A stretch of 64,000 nt of DNA from Siderastrea siderea (taxonomy: Eukaryota > Cnidaria > Anthozoa > Scleractinia > Rhizangiidae), in contig OZ034979.1 in NCBI GenBank assembly GCA_964030785.1, forward strand, positions 36,253,984 to 36,317,983. Direction: 5' to 3'. The notes under the pieces are model-generated. The model ran no database searches and was not told where the DNA came from. It saw only the letters and a list, made by a program, of their open reading frames with translations. Position 1 is the stretch's first letter, and every line of letters starts with the position of its first letter. A program made the position numbers and the translations under genes. Below are positions 36,011-47,600 of the stretch, piece by piece.

Positions 36011-36193
36011 AGACTAAGAGCAGTCTCTCTGTCCGCTCAGAGACAGTTGAGGAAATTTGAAGACAAACAAGCGAGCGAGCGCGAAATCGCCTGCCGCATT
36101 GAAACGTGACGCGCGCGTCGAGCCAATAGTCGCTCACTTGTTCGTTTTCCTCGACTGTCTCTGAGCGGAAAGAGAGACTGCTCGTAGTCTACG
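36011..36193. mobile_element. hAT-like MITE with 8-bp duplication TTAATTAT
   Basis: TTAATTAT is present at 36003-36010 and 36194-36201. The left end AGACTAAGAGCAGTCTCTCT and the right end, reversed, AGACTACGAGCAGTCTCTCT are nearly identical and continue through CCGCTCAGAGACAGT. The middle is unusually CG-rich (GCGAGCGAGCGCG, GACGCGCGCGTCG) against the AT-rich surroundings. Confidence 0.5.
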
Positions 36194-36631
36194 TTAATTA
36201 TGAAGTCATGGTCCCAGTGAGAGAGGTGAGTTGTGGAACCCTTTGCTGTGGAGCCTGAAGATTGTATAAAGCTCAGAGCAAAATGATGATTCTGGTTCAT
36301 TGGAGCTCCAGAGAAATGTGACAGAGTCTTGAAGCCTCATTTTCTCTGTTCTGGAGCTCTGGAGCTCTGCATTTCTCATGCTAGAGCTTTGGATCCCTTA
36401 ACACTTTGGGGCCTTTTGAAGTTGTCATGCATATTTAATAAACTGCAAAGAAGCGTGACATGGACTTGGTGGTTAGTGTTGGCGGTTGGACCATTTACTG
36501 GTGGCAGATTCAGGGGAGAGGCCATGCCTGTCTTTCTTTCCATTCTGAAAAAAGTTTCAAACCCCACCCCCAATCATTAAGCAAATGTTGATCCACTGCT
36601 GTTTGTTTTCATCATTAGGTCAGAGTATAGA

Positions 36632-36769
36632 TAACCTGCGATCAGGCTCTATTTTCGTTTCGCTCGGTGAAACATTCCGGCGGGACGGGCGAAACGAAAA
36701 ATATTTTAGCGAGCGACCCACGTAAGAGAATATGAGAGCGATGCTAAAATTCGGCCTGATCGCAGGTTA
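36632..36769. mobile_element. MuDR-like MITE, 138 bp with 9-bp duplication
   Basis: GAGTATAGA is exactly duplicated at 36623-36631 and 36770-36778. Termini TAACCTGCGATCAGGC are inverted copies. A 9-bp duplication is characteristic of Mutator-like elements. The interior contains GTTTCGCTCGGTGAAAC-type inverted segments and no coding sequence. Confidence 0.5.
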
Positions 36770-37287
36770 GAGTATAGACTGTATGAGAATGAATGAGAGT
36801 ACCACTTTCCAATTTCAACCCAGTTCAGGGCTCGACGAAAGTCCCGTCCGGTCGTTCTGGACAAGTAGATTTTGAGGTCGGGCAAGTAACTTTTCAGGGT
36901 CACTTGCCCGACGGGCAAGTGCTCGGGCAAACCCTCCAGCAAATCACATTTTACGTCTGTCAAATAAGTGTCAAATAATTAAGACTAACAGCATACGCAA
37001 CCGTTTAGCAAAGCTGCGAAATTGTTAAGTTAAATATCAATCTGGTCTGACGTTTTTACCTGTTGATTTGCCAGTCAGGCAATCGCTTAAAATGACTTTT
37101 TTCTAAAACATTTTGTAAGATGTTTAGTTTTAAAGTGCATTGAAGCACTTAAACATTAATCGGTTTTGGTAACAGTAATCAATCAATTGTTGAAATCCCT
37201 CCCTGACCTGTGAATTGGTAAACAAAGTTCAGAGAACATGCTATGGAAATGCTGCTGTACGTAGCTAAAACGGCCTTAGTTTTGTGC

Positions 37288-37475
37288 TTAAACAAGGCTG
37301 TTGTCTACAAATAATTTGAACCCCGGGTTTGAAGGAGCCCACAAGGTCAAAAGCTGAAAGGTTAGGAGCCCAATCTGTAAAATGTTAGGTGCTACAGCAA
37401 AACTTTAGGTGTCCAAATAACTGTTTTGGGCACCACAGGCTACCGGGCCCCTGTTAGGCAACAGCCTTGTTAAAC
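37288..37475. mobile_element. Short inverted-end element within composite
   Basis: AAACAAGGCTGTTGTC on the left is inverted as GGCAACAGCCTTGTTAAAC on the right. The interior is rich in AGGAGCCC and GTTAGG blocks. Tentative, as no target duplication was resolved. Confidence 0.5.
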
Positions 37476-37599
37476 TGGAAAGCCTTTTTCAATTTTTAGG
37501 CATAAATCTACTAGCTGTTAGCAGATCCTTTATGCATCAGTCTTACAAAGGTTTCTTTTCCTCATATTACTAGTAAATTTTTTTGCGCTGCATATCATA

Positions 37600-39018
37600 C
37601 AGTATGTTGCCCAGTTTTCGTACACTTTAGTTTGTAATCGCTATATCTTTTCGTCTGTAAGATGAAAATTTCTGAGATTTCTTTCAGAGATAGCCCATTT
37701 ATTTAACTTCAATATGTACAAAGATTTGCCGCTTGATCGACGTATCTTCAAAATTATGCCATTTTTCCCAAAACTGTTAAGTTGCCCAGTCCACGTACAC
37801 CTGGCCCAGTTTTCGTACATCCACAAAACAAGATTTTTCCACGAAAACGCGCGACGCAAACTGATGTGTCAGCCACTCTGCTCCATGCTTATCGTGTTTT
37901 CTCTTCGATTTGTGGATAGAAATCGGTTTAGCGACCAACGTTTGGTGTACAAAGCGAATGGTTGATCGGGGGGTGGATGTTCAATCGATCCTGCAGTGTT
38001 GATTATTTTAGTCCCTTACTTTTGGGCGGATTTTCTTACGCTCAATCCACCGTCTCGTACTTCATTTACTGCCTTGGCAAAGGTAGGTGACTGATTACTG
38101 TTCTGCATATTGCAGCTGTCAAGAAAAGGCCTGCAAAAGATTCGACGTTTTACTTGGTTTCCGCTTATGCCTTTAAAATAGCAAACGTTTTACTTCCGTT
38201 TCCGCTTGCGCTTGCTTTTGTTAGGTGCTTTTGTCAATGTTTATTAAAATCGCAACAGAGTGAAACAAAAAAATCAGTAAGACTGGTAAAGTAACGATAT
38301 TTCAAGGTGTATATCAACATTCTATGCATACACATCTTCCTTAGTTTATTATATTCACGTTTTAGATTGTTTCCGTGGCCAGTTTAATAAATATTCGTGA
38401 CCTTTGCATGACCTGGATATAAAGCGTCGCTGTAATTTTGTTCTCACCACAACAAATACATATAGTGTACCGTAACTTGCAAGGGTTGTTGTGTTGTCTT
38501 TGCTACACTGGCAAATTACTAGTTTTCCAACAGTAAAGTTTAAAATTCATTTCTTTAACTTATTTAAAAATAGGTTTTGAGAAAAGCGCCGCTAAGTGTA
38601 CGAAAACTGGCACAGTAGCTCGAAACGAATGCGAAGATTTTCACCGCTAAAACTCAGGAGCAGTCAAATTTAAGGTGGTGTTGAAAGTTCTCCTATTCAC
38701 TTTCATCTTTTATCTGTCATCGCTCCAAAAATCATGAAGTTCCTTACAAAATTACCAACAAAACGGGCTATTTGTTTATCTACGGTACCTTTACGGTGCA
38801 GTGAAAAGTGCAAATATCAGCCGCTAAACTTTTACTCACCTCGAAAGAGATTGTCCTCACTGACCTGCTTCTTCGTCAAAAAGCCCGCCAAAACCGGCGA
38901 TTCATAGCTGAAATGTTCCCATTATTTTTAGAATTCTTCCGCGGTGAACGAAGATTTGAACGACCGATGAAAATAAGCAAATAAAGTTTTTTTTGTACGA
39001 AAACTGGGCAACATACTG
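37600..39018. mobile_element. pogo/Tigger-like non-autonomous element, 1.4 kb
   Basis: TA flanks both ends (37598-37599 and 39019-39020). Termini begin CAGTATGTTGCCCAGTTTTC and continue GTACA, inverted and nearly perfect. CAGT starts with TA duplication are typical of the pogo branch of Tc1/mariner. Diverged copies of the terminal motif recur inside at about 37800-37815 and 38596-38615, in matching orientations. Neither of the open frames of about 83 codons resembles a DDE transposase. Confidence 0.5.
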
Positions 39019-39255
39019 TACATTACATGCAGACAGAATTGAAGCGAGAAAGTGGAGTAAGCATATAATCTTGAGCTTGCGTTTTATATCAAATTTTGAA
39101 TGTGTGGTAAATTGCTTCCCAATCTGTGGTAACTCTAAGTATATATCAAACAATCGATGGCCAATTCAGGGTTATAAACGCAAGCATATTTTGGCAGGCT
39201 TTTTATGCTCTGAGGTCTGGAAAGATGACGATCTGAGAACTACACTGGTTGGTTA

Positions 39256-39736
39256 TGCGCCGATCAATTCGAAACTTCAACGTCCCCCCCCCCCCCCCGG
39301 GCATACCCCGGGCATTTGACTGTGCATCGTGCCTGAATGTTGCGTTGGAAGGGTGGGGAATTTGAACCGGATTTATCTCTTGTTCTGACGTAATAGGCCC
39401 GTGAATTTTTTCGGTTTTTTTTTTGGGGGGGGGGGGGGTCTGACGGATTTACAAGAGAGAATTTCGCCTTTGTTAGTGAATAACTCTTTGAGAAGGGTCT
39501 TTAAAAGAAGATTGAGGGTGTCATTACCATATATCTCTCTCTGAAGGGCATGTAAAGTGCTTGATTGAAGACCAAATTTGTCTTTGAGGAGAGGCAGTTC
39601 AGTACTTATTGGTGGGGCATTTGAACGGCTTTCTTGCCCCGAGGGGAGGGAATTTGAACAAGCCAATTTTCAAAAGTTCAAATGTCCGGGGGGTTGCCCC
39701 CGGGGGGGATGTTGAACTTTCGAATTGATCGGCGCA
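39256..39736. mobile_element. Harbinger-like MITE with poly-C blocks
   Basis: TTA is duplicated at 39253-39255 and 39737-39739. Ends are TGCGCCGATCAATTCGAAA inverted, followed by ACTTCAACGTCCCC or AGTTCAACATCCCC. Runs of C or G occur near 39284-39298, 39424-39438 and 39687-39710. Structure and TTA target resemble the element at 141-833, though termini differ. Confidence 0.5.
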
Positions 39737-39791
39737 TTAGCACGCGATCAAAATCTGCCTGGATCAAATTTCTTTTAACAACAAACGACTG

Positions 39792-41312
39792 CAGGGCTTG
39801 AGACAAACTTTTCAGCTTAGTAGCCTAGTGTCTAGTGAGAGGTCTGATTTCACTATCCAAAATAAATTTTCACTAGCCAGACTTTTTTTGTATAATATCT
39901 CATACTGTGTTCAATATTTCCAATTTTTAGCCGAGTTAAGTACTGTAAACATGCCTCTCTGTAATCTCAAGAGTGAAGAACTTGAATTCATGTTGACTAT
40001 TCCTTCCAACTCACACGCGGAAAACAAAGTTCAGGGCAAATTCCCAGGCGCGATGTAGTTCACACCTCTTTTCTGTTTCGGTCAGATCATGACGAATAAC
40101 TCGAACAGTTAACCTTATATGAGCATGTCATCGTACGGAGAAACGTTGGGAGGACAAGACTATCATTGTAGGAACGTTGTAAGGTACAGAGGAACGTCAA
40201 AAAGACAAGACTGATGCAGCACTCAACTCACGTACGAAAAAACGTCTACAAGAGAAGGCTAGTAAATTATAGGCGTATTCAAGTGCGGAGAAACAGTGAG
40301 CAGAAAAAACTAGTAAGGTTCGAACTTACAAGGTACGGAGGAACGTTGAGAAGTCATAGCAAACCGACGATGGTTGCAAATGCACTACAGTAGGGAGAAA
40401 CGCTGCCAACGTACTAAGATACAGAGACTAATAAAATACGTAACTACTAACTCATGGAGAAACGTTATTAGACAAAACTGATTTCGTAAGAACGGGTGTG
40501 ACGTACGGAAGAACGCCGAACGGACAAACTGAACTATTACAGTGGGACAATAAATTACAGAGAAACGTAAATGAGACAACTAAAATCGCACTAACGTACG
40601 GATAAACGTTAAGAAGACAAGACTAATACCGTATGAACATACTAACATACCGAGAAACGCTAAGCAGTGTCGACTTATCGTACGAATGTACTAACGCACT
40701 GAAAACCTTAGGAGGAGCAAAGCAATGTCGTGCGAACGTCCTAACGTACAAAAAACGTTGAGCAGGCTAGGCTAATAAATCTACAAGCCTACTTATGTAC
40801 GGAGAAATGTTGTGAAGACGTTACAACTTACGTAGAGAGAAACTATTGTGCGAACGTAGGAATTCATGGGAAAAAGTCGATAACAGAAGACTAAAGAATT
40901 GTGTGAACCTACCAACGTGTAGGCAAATATCTTATGAACGCACTAATGGACCTTTCAAGGAAACATATGATGAAACGTTCTGAAGTCGGCTAATTTCGTT
41001 CGAATGTAGAAATGACGGAGAAAACGTTGCCATCTGAGACAAGAATTATTAGGGGAAAACGTTGAAATAACAAAACAAGTATCATACGAACATTATGATA
41101 TTCTTCTTCGGAATAAGTTTTAGTTTCTGCTCACTCAATTTGCTTTGGGAATCCGATCATCAGAAGCAATATTTTGTTTGGTTTCCATCCGATGCTTTAA
41201 TGCTTTGAAATATTCACTAGCCAAAATGGCTAGTGAAAGCGCAAAACTTACTAGCCAAAACGGAATTTCTACTAGTCTGTGACTAGTTGGCTACCGTTAG
41301 TCTCGAGCCCTG
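39792..41312. mobile_element. Inner hAT-like element carrying a minisatellite
   Basis: Ends CAGGGCTTGAGACAAAC and, reversed, CAGGGCTCGAGACTAAC form an inverted pair. Both subterminal regions carry repeats of CTAGTG and its complement CACTAG. No clear 8-bp duplication is seen. About two thirds of its interior is the degenerate tandem repeat at 40131-41095; no transposase is present. Confidence 0.5.
40131..41095 (+). repeat. Degenerate minisatellite, period about 53 bp
   Basis: Roughly 18 diverged units, each with a version of CGTACGGAGAAACGTT, followed by GAGAAGACAAGACTAAT and a CGTACGAACGTACTAA block. Starts can be seen near 40132, 40183, 40233, 40287, 40332, 40391, 40453, 40503, 40556, 40596, 40649, 40744, 40797 and 41015. 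No reading frame persists across units, and the CG-containing motif is conserved better than the spacers. Confidence 0.5.
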
Positions 41313-41963
41313 AATTTATTATGTGCATTATGAACGTGCTCTGTAACACGTTTAGACCAATGTTTTATTTAACCGCCCACGTCTTCCAAATTTTCTCGAG
41401 GGTTTTTCTAATTCACTTAATCCGAAATTAATACGTACTTATTACACGTGCGTTAAAAATTAAACTCTTTAAACTATGATCCACGCTAACTTAAACATAG
41501 ATGTTACGTACTAGAACAGTATCATGAAATCAACAGGATAGTAAATGTGAACGATCTCCCAAAACGTTCAACAGAAGGAGAGCGATCACTCGTAAAACTC
41601 TTTATGAGATCTTTGTCCATGCTTCGTGAATTATTAATGAGCAAGAGAAATTTTTTTAAACACGGGCAAGTGGGAAATTGGTTCTGGCAAGCAAATTCTG
41701 TGACTTGCTTGCCCGAAGGGCAAGCTGGAATTCAAGTTTTTGTCGAGTCCTGAGTTGCATTTGCAGCACCATCATTCCTCCATGTGCTTACTGGTGGAGA
41801 AGTAGATTTTAGGAACAAGATTAGAATGACATGTGATAATGTAAATCATAAACACTTGGCTTGAAAAATCTCACTCATTCTGGAACTCATAGTTATCATT
41901 CCAATCTTGGGGTTGATAATGTGTCTTGTGTGTAACCAGATGATCCTGTTATTTCATCCTTAG

Positions 41964-42332
41964 TTCCTTCATAATGTCAAAATCTGGCAGGAAAAGCTAC
42001 AGAACAGCAATTACCTAGAAATCGAAGAAGTGGCAGCAGTAGAGAATTTATTATCAGATCTGAATGATTTACGCCAAGAGATTGAAGATGCATTTGAGAC
42101 CGTCAGTGCAGACAGCAAAGCTTTATTAGCCGAACTCCAGAAAGCTCCTGTGCTGGTGGAAAATCAATTTCTTAAAAACCCTGAGTATTCCGAAGAAGCT
42201 GGCTCTCATGTGATGGATATTTACCTTGAAGTTCATGAGCACCATAGACAATTAGGGCTGTTGTGGGAGAAACGCAAGACACAAATTAAGGAGTACCTTC
42301 AGCTCTGCATGTTTGATCAAGACAGCTCTCAG
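41964..42332 (+). CDS. TRIO: Trio exon 7 of window: spectrin repeat 3
   Basis: The acceptor is ATCCTTAG and the donor CAG/GTATGC. The 369 bases give 123 codons (window residues 341-463), phase 0. FLHNVKIWQEKLQN is helix A (human YMSNVDSWCKAC), LRQEIEDAFETVSADSKAL helix B (human YEHITLAYSEVSQDGKSLL), and VHEHHRQLGLLWEKRKTQIK with LQLCMFDQDSSQ helix C and linker (human LQLCVFQQDVQQ). The last two align almost residue for residue. The first in-frame start-like codon inside the exon is not a start; the frame is fixed by exon 6. Confidence 0.5.
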
Positions 42333-42358
42333 GTATGCTATTTTATAATGATTCCTAG

Positions 42359-42478
42359 ACCCTTTTAAGCCCCCGTAGTTACTTGCATCTAATTTCTCCT
42401 TACAATTCCAGTAATTGATAAAACATACGGGTCTTAAGGATAAAGGAATTGAGCACCAACAATAAAATGTCTTGATGG
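42359..42478 (+). mobile_element. TTAA MITE family B, copy 6, truncated
   Basis: Begins ACCCTTTTAAGCCCCCGTAG only 26 bases beyond the exon 7 donor and matches family B through TTTCTCCTTACAATTCCAG and AAAATGTCTTGATG, then stops. The right half is missing. Confidence 0.5.
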
Positions 42479-42567
42479 AGAGAATAAACTTGTTGACATT
42501 ATGTGAGCTCTGCCAAAAAGGCACAAAGCATGGAGTTCGCTAGGAGTTCCTATGCAACTTAATTTCA

Positions 42568-42782
42568 TTAACCCTTTAAGCCCTGATATAAAAATGCAAA
42601 TTCTCCTCACTGTTCTCCATACATTTCTTATGGAACTAGTAAGGAGAATTTGTCTAAATATCAAGACATCTTATTCTTTGTAAACACTTCCTTTATTCTC
42701 ATCACTTGAATGTTTGAACAAGTAGTGATAATGTAAAAGAGAAATTTCATTTTTGTCACTGTTAGGGCTTACAAAGGGTTAA
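42568..42782 (-). mobile_element. TTAA MITE family B, copy 7, reverse and complete
   Basis: TTAACCCTTTAAGCCCTGAT at the left and AGGGCTTACAAAGGGTTAA at the right. The interior is the complement of copy 2 (TGTTCTCCATACATTTCTTA, ATATCAAGACATCTTATTC). It faces the truncated copy 6 90 bp away, so a transcript through this intron could form a long hairpin. Confidence 0.5.
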
Positions 42783-43404
42783 ATAATATTTTATTGTTTT
42801 ATATCATTTTGTATTTAGCCATTGGAGGACAATATGCAAATGACAATAATAATTAGACAGAAAGTACAGTTTTCCTGTTTATTTTTAAAATAAGGGCTTG
42901 TCAGATAAGGTAGTGACAGTTTATTGCATAAAGAGTTAATCAGATTACTAAAAACTCCAATATCTTGTGGTGAATATACAAAACTGTTAAATTAGTAGGT
43001 ACTTTAGATAAAGGGGTTACTTCATTGAAAGTGAATGCATGCTGGTTTATTCGCAAGTTGAACATGCAAGTAAGTTTTGTGATCAGAAAATGAATTAAAA
43101 TGTTACAAAGTACCTTCTGTGATCCATTTTTGTATTGGGACTGCAAAATGATTTCAGCTGTTAGCTCTTCAAACCTTCTGAGAAATTAAATAGATCAAGC
43201 CAAATAATAATTATAATAAAAAGTGTTGAGATTTGCTTGCCATGTTGTTATTAGTTGTCACATTAAACCTATAGGTGTTTTGAATTTTATATGTCCTGTT
43301 TACAGATCAATGTAAATTTGAAATGTCATTGATTTTTGTATAACTGCATGTCAAAAATGTCAAAATAGCATGCAACAAAAAACTTCAGTAGATATAGAGG
43401 ATAT

Positions 43405-43541
43405 TACACGGTGGCGCAAAGATATGAATTTTATTTTCGAGTGGTAAAAACAATATTTTACAAACGAGCGCAGCGAGTGAGTTAAATATTGCTTTTACCA
43501 CGAGAAAATAAAATTCATATCTTCAAGCCATCGTGTAATTT
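43405..43541. mobile_element. Inverted-repeat MITE
   Basis: The left arm TATTACACGGTGGCGCAAAG, then ATATGAATTTTATTTTCG and AGTGGTAAAA, is inverted in the right arm TTTTACCACGAGAAAATAAA, TTCATATCTTCAAGCC, ATCGTGTAAT. The loop has ACGAGCGCAGCGAGTGAG. No coding sequence; superfamily not assigned. Confidence 0.5.
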
Positions 43542-44387
43542 TCTTTTTATTATATACACAAGAGTGTTTTTGCCGAAAAAACAGCGTAAAAGCAGGAAAT
43601 CATTGATTTCCTCACTAGTGAGGATATGGAAAATACGCCACTCGAGTCCCGGATGTAGTTTCGTATGAACTTTACGAGTGGTCAATTTTCTTCTAAAACA
43701 TTCTTGCCTATATAATAATAAAATATAACAATACATCTGAATTAAATACTTACCAGTTTAAGTTACTCTATTTTTAGTCAATGACGCAACTCCTATTTTT
43801 TGTACTGTTTTGGACAGCAGTTAACTTGTATGGAATATGGTTCTTTACATGAATCAGACTGTCAAATTAAATCTAAATACATTTTGAATATTATCTATCC
43901 TGTTTATAGATCATAACTTATTAACTTAAAAGGTCATGAATTTAAATGGTCCACTTTTAACCTTCCTTGTCGATAAGAAAATAAACAAACAATGTGAACA
44001 TTTTTATTGTCCAAATTTATCTCACATTAAAAAACATGTATTATAACTCACCTTAATGCTGGCCTGGTACTATTTTAAATAATTCAGCATAGAAAGAACC
44101 ATTTATAAACAAAATATTATATTTCTAGATGCCATGACACTTGTACAAGATGCTTTCCTTCTAAATTTTTTGTTTCTAGTCAACTTTTTTCATCAAATGA
44201 TTTAGTTTGTTTTGATATGTATGTTTTGGTGTTCCTGTAATGATTGTCCCATACAAACCAAAATACCAATTTTTATTTCCCTTTTAGTTGACTTCTCTTT
44301 CACAAGTATATCTTGTTTTCTTTAAAGTGCCAAATTAAACATTTTCCAAGTTTTCTTAAATTTCCAGTTGGAACAAAATTACAAATG

Positions 44388-44632
44388 AACAGCACCACAG
44401 GAAAGTGCTATTTTGCCCATTTGGGAGTTGTTTACATAGTAGGATTTCATTCACTGACTCAAACATTAGAACCAGCTTACCCAGTATAGTAAGCAGTACC
44501 ACAAAAAAGACCACACTTCAAGACTTAACTTGCGAGCTCTAAAGTTTGTTCAGCACAACAAAACATAACATGTCATAAGAATAGCTCTCATTTAAATATT
44601 TTATCCACATACTCAAAAGGCACGAACACTTT
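44388..44632 (+). repeat. Degenerate satellite, about two monomers
   Basis: AACAGCACCACAGGAAAGTG, GGATTTCATTCACTGACTC and ATTAGAACCAGCTTA identify a diverged monomer; weaker matches (CTCTCATTTAAAT, ATCCACATACTCAAAAGG) continue to about 44632. Confidence 0.5.
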
Positions 44633-47600
44633 TAGAATTTGATTCTGGGAGAGAATCAAGTTTTTTATCCTTTTTCCACCTCTTTTCTGGCAATACCAGA
44701 GGTAATTCCAAAATAGCACCTACCCCACCCTTGGTACGGAATTTTGGCAGACATTGTACCTGCTTCTCTTAGTGAAAAAGCATGTCTTCCACCTGTTGAA
44801 TTTGGTTAATTCTGCGAACAATGGTGACCTTTATTATTAGACAATTTTTCTTCATTTCTTTAGTCAGTATATTTCGTTGCTATCTTGTCTATTTTCCTTC
44901 AGTAACCAATATCTTGAGTTTGTATTACTATATCATCTGAGTTTCACTTTGGTTTGACTCAGTGTTTCATGTACTTTAGATTCTTGTAAATTATGCAAAA
45001 GCTTGTTTTTAATTGGATTTAGCATTATATTTTGGTTTGAGTGTGTGAAATTGTAAAACGTTTTCCGTGGCATGATTTTCTCGTCAGTTTCCTTTAACAA
45101 GATTGTAAATTAATTCTCATAAAAACCTTTCCTTATGAATTTCCTTCAGTTTCACCTTATATGTTGTCACATGACAGTGAAATTTTGTTCTAGACAATTT
45201 TATATGATATACATTCATATTACACACCCCAAGCCCCTAGGAGCCAATCAGATGTCGGCTTTTTTATTTCATTTTGCAGGGAAGCATTTAGTTGTGATAG
45301 AAATGATTGCTTTACATGAATTTCACCTGTGTGATGGGGAGTTTCTCCTTTCTTTGATATTTTAAATGTGTGAGGTATTGCTGGATCTTGTATTGCGTAC
45401 AGATCATCAGAATGAACTTCTTTATCGATACTGGATAGGCAGAATGGTAAGATGTAAAATTAGCTGTAAAATAAGCCGGGAAGACTTGATGCTAAAGTGG
45501 GATAATTCTGTCATATTATATTCTTGGTTTAGTTACAACAGAAATTAAATCAGGTTTCAGAAAGGTGAATTTTGTATTTCGGAAGCAGATACTAATTTAT
45601 TGTATTTTATGTGACGAAAATTTGGTTTGTAGAAACGAAGATGTTAAACATACGAAAGTGAAATGAATTCTTACATGTATTGTTGGGTTTCAGAATATTC
45701 AATGGTTATTCATTATATTGTGTTTTGTTTTGAATTTAGCAAGTAAAGCAAGTGAGTAGAATATTAGGCAGTCTCTTCAATTCTGTACACATTTACTTAA
45801 AGTTAGTCATGTATATTGACTGTGTTAGTTGTAGTATTAGACAGCTAGCTAAAATATTGCTGTGTGATTGCTAAACCATATAATTATTCAACGAGGTAGC
45901 TCCTTTCGGTTAACATGTCACGGTAGTTTAAAATTCTACTGCAAAATATGATCAGAGAATAATATTGCTTCTCTGTCCAGTCGATCACGGAATAAAAGCT
46001 TTATTTATATTTTTCAGAACATCTTTTTTTAGAACCATTTAAACATTCATCTTATTTTAAATCAACTTCCTGTGACTCGATCAACTCAATATTTAGCTCC
46101 TTGCAATAAATCTGCTGTGTATTTGTAATAGTTATTGTCAGTGCAGGATTTTTACCTTTGGGTCAAATATACGTTAATCTCATGTCCAGTTTTGCAGTTT
46201 TTGAATAGATCCTTTCTTGGTAAATTTCAGCAGCGAAAACAATTATTCTGGCAAATAATTATGTTTCTGATATGATTTTTCATGCAACTGTATTTATTTC
46301 AATTTCTCCAGAAGCTAAGGCTATCTTAGATGTTTTGTGTTCGCTCAGCTGACTTTTACATATCGTGTCTCTGTAAGATGTTTTCCGACCTAAAATCAGT
46401 GTATTTTCAGAAGGAAGAAGACTAATTTTGGATATGAGCAAAACTGTCAAAGCATGGAGTTAAATTTCGTCCTTGAAATTCACTTCTTTATCTTTAGTCA
46501 GCACCTGTTGATTAAAAACATGGCATACTTCTTAGAGGCTTTATTTGCGTGTTCAAGTTATGCAAATTTATTCACAGCTTGGTCTGTCATGGAAATTACT
46601 TCCATTGTGCGGTTGGCAGTAAACACAAGACCTGTGACTAAGGTCTATTATGGAGATTATGGCGAAACTGTAGTGTTTGATTAAGCTATCTTGTCAAGCT
46701 TTGAGTTTTGGCTTCAAGCAATTGGTCCTCGGCAATTTAACAGTGTAAATTGAATTCTTTTGATTAGTTTTTGTCAATTTTGTTGAATTGAAAGGGAAGA
46801 TGGCTCAGTTTAAGATGATTCGTGATTAAAGTGAAAACTAAGACAGTGGCAAGTGGGAGTTATATTTGCCAGTTTTCGTATTATACGGAGAGCAGGTGTT
46901 TTGGGAAGATGTTTTTAAATTTTAATATGCTTCTGCTTATAACTGTGTTTCGAAATACTAAAATCTCCCCAAGTTCCCTAAGCCGGCCAAATTAAAATTG
47001 AAAGAAATTAGTTTTAGCGCTGTACTGAAGCAAATGAAAGCCTTGGAAATGACAATGGCTTGGCTGTTAGAACTCGTATCTTTGTGTGGAACACATGTGG
47101 CTCTCATTTTAAGTGACTTATGAAGGTTTGAGAATATTGCATTTTGAACAGAGTTATTAGCGATACCACTCTCAAGGATTCAAAATGTGAGTGGTTAAAG
47201 GAAACCTCACGTACACTTTAACATGTCAGTGAAAATGGTATGTAGAGCTTCGTAGTTGTTCTTTCAGTTTTACTTTGCTTTTTGTTCCTTTCTAACAAAA
47301 CTTCATTTGAAAACGTAACGTTAATCGAGCCAGTTAAAAATTTGTTGGGTCATTTTTGCTGTCACAACATGTACTAGAATATGTAAAAACTCAGTTGCAT
47401 GCAGGCATAGCTATTCCTTTCTTCCTTTCCGTGCTTGTTGCAAGGGACCGAAACTGTATTGTTTTTAAAAATATCACTACATTTAAAAATATCAGTGTTT
47501 AACCTCGCTGGTTACAGTTTTGAACCCGCGATATTTAACTTTCGTGGTTTATATTGTACATGGAACTTTCTTCCACGAATTGGATTGCATGACTTAATGT

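Larger units (their letters stand above)
36826..41752. mobile_element. hAT-like composite element, 4.9 kb
   Basis: The left end CAGGGCTCGACGAAAGTCCC and the right end, reversed, CAGGACTCGACAAAAACTTG are imperfect inverted termini of hAT type. Each end also has a subterminal hairpin around TTGCCCGACGGGCAA or TTGCCCGAAGGGCAA. AGTT abuts both ends, but a full 8-bp duplication is not visible. The interior carries further insertions at 37288-37475, 37600-39018, 39256-39736 and 39792-41312. No transposase remains. Confidence 0.5.
35206..41963. other. Intron 6 (6.8 kb), nested transposons
   Basis: Almost everything after 35790 is transposon-derived: inverted-repeat elements at 35796-35965, 36011-36193 and 36632-36769, then a 4.9-kb hAT-like composite at 36826-41752 with at least four other insertions inside it. 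35206-35790 and 36194-36630 show nothing recognisable; 41753-41963 is plain sequence leading to the acceptor. Confidence 0.5.

Noticed and set aside
40131..41095. CRISPR-like array
   Set aside because: Units are degenerate tandem repeats of about 53 bp with no constant repeat plus unique spacer structure, in eukaryotic intron DNA.
36826..41752. Clear hAT target-site duplication at the composite ends
   Set aside because: Only AGTT is shared next to the termini; a proper 8-bp duplication is not visible, so the boundary is less certain than for the other elements.
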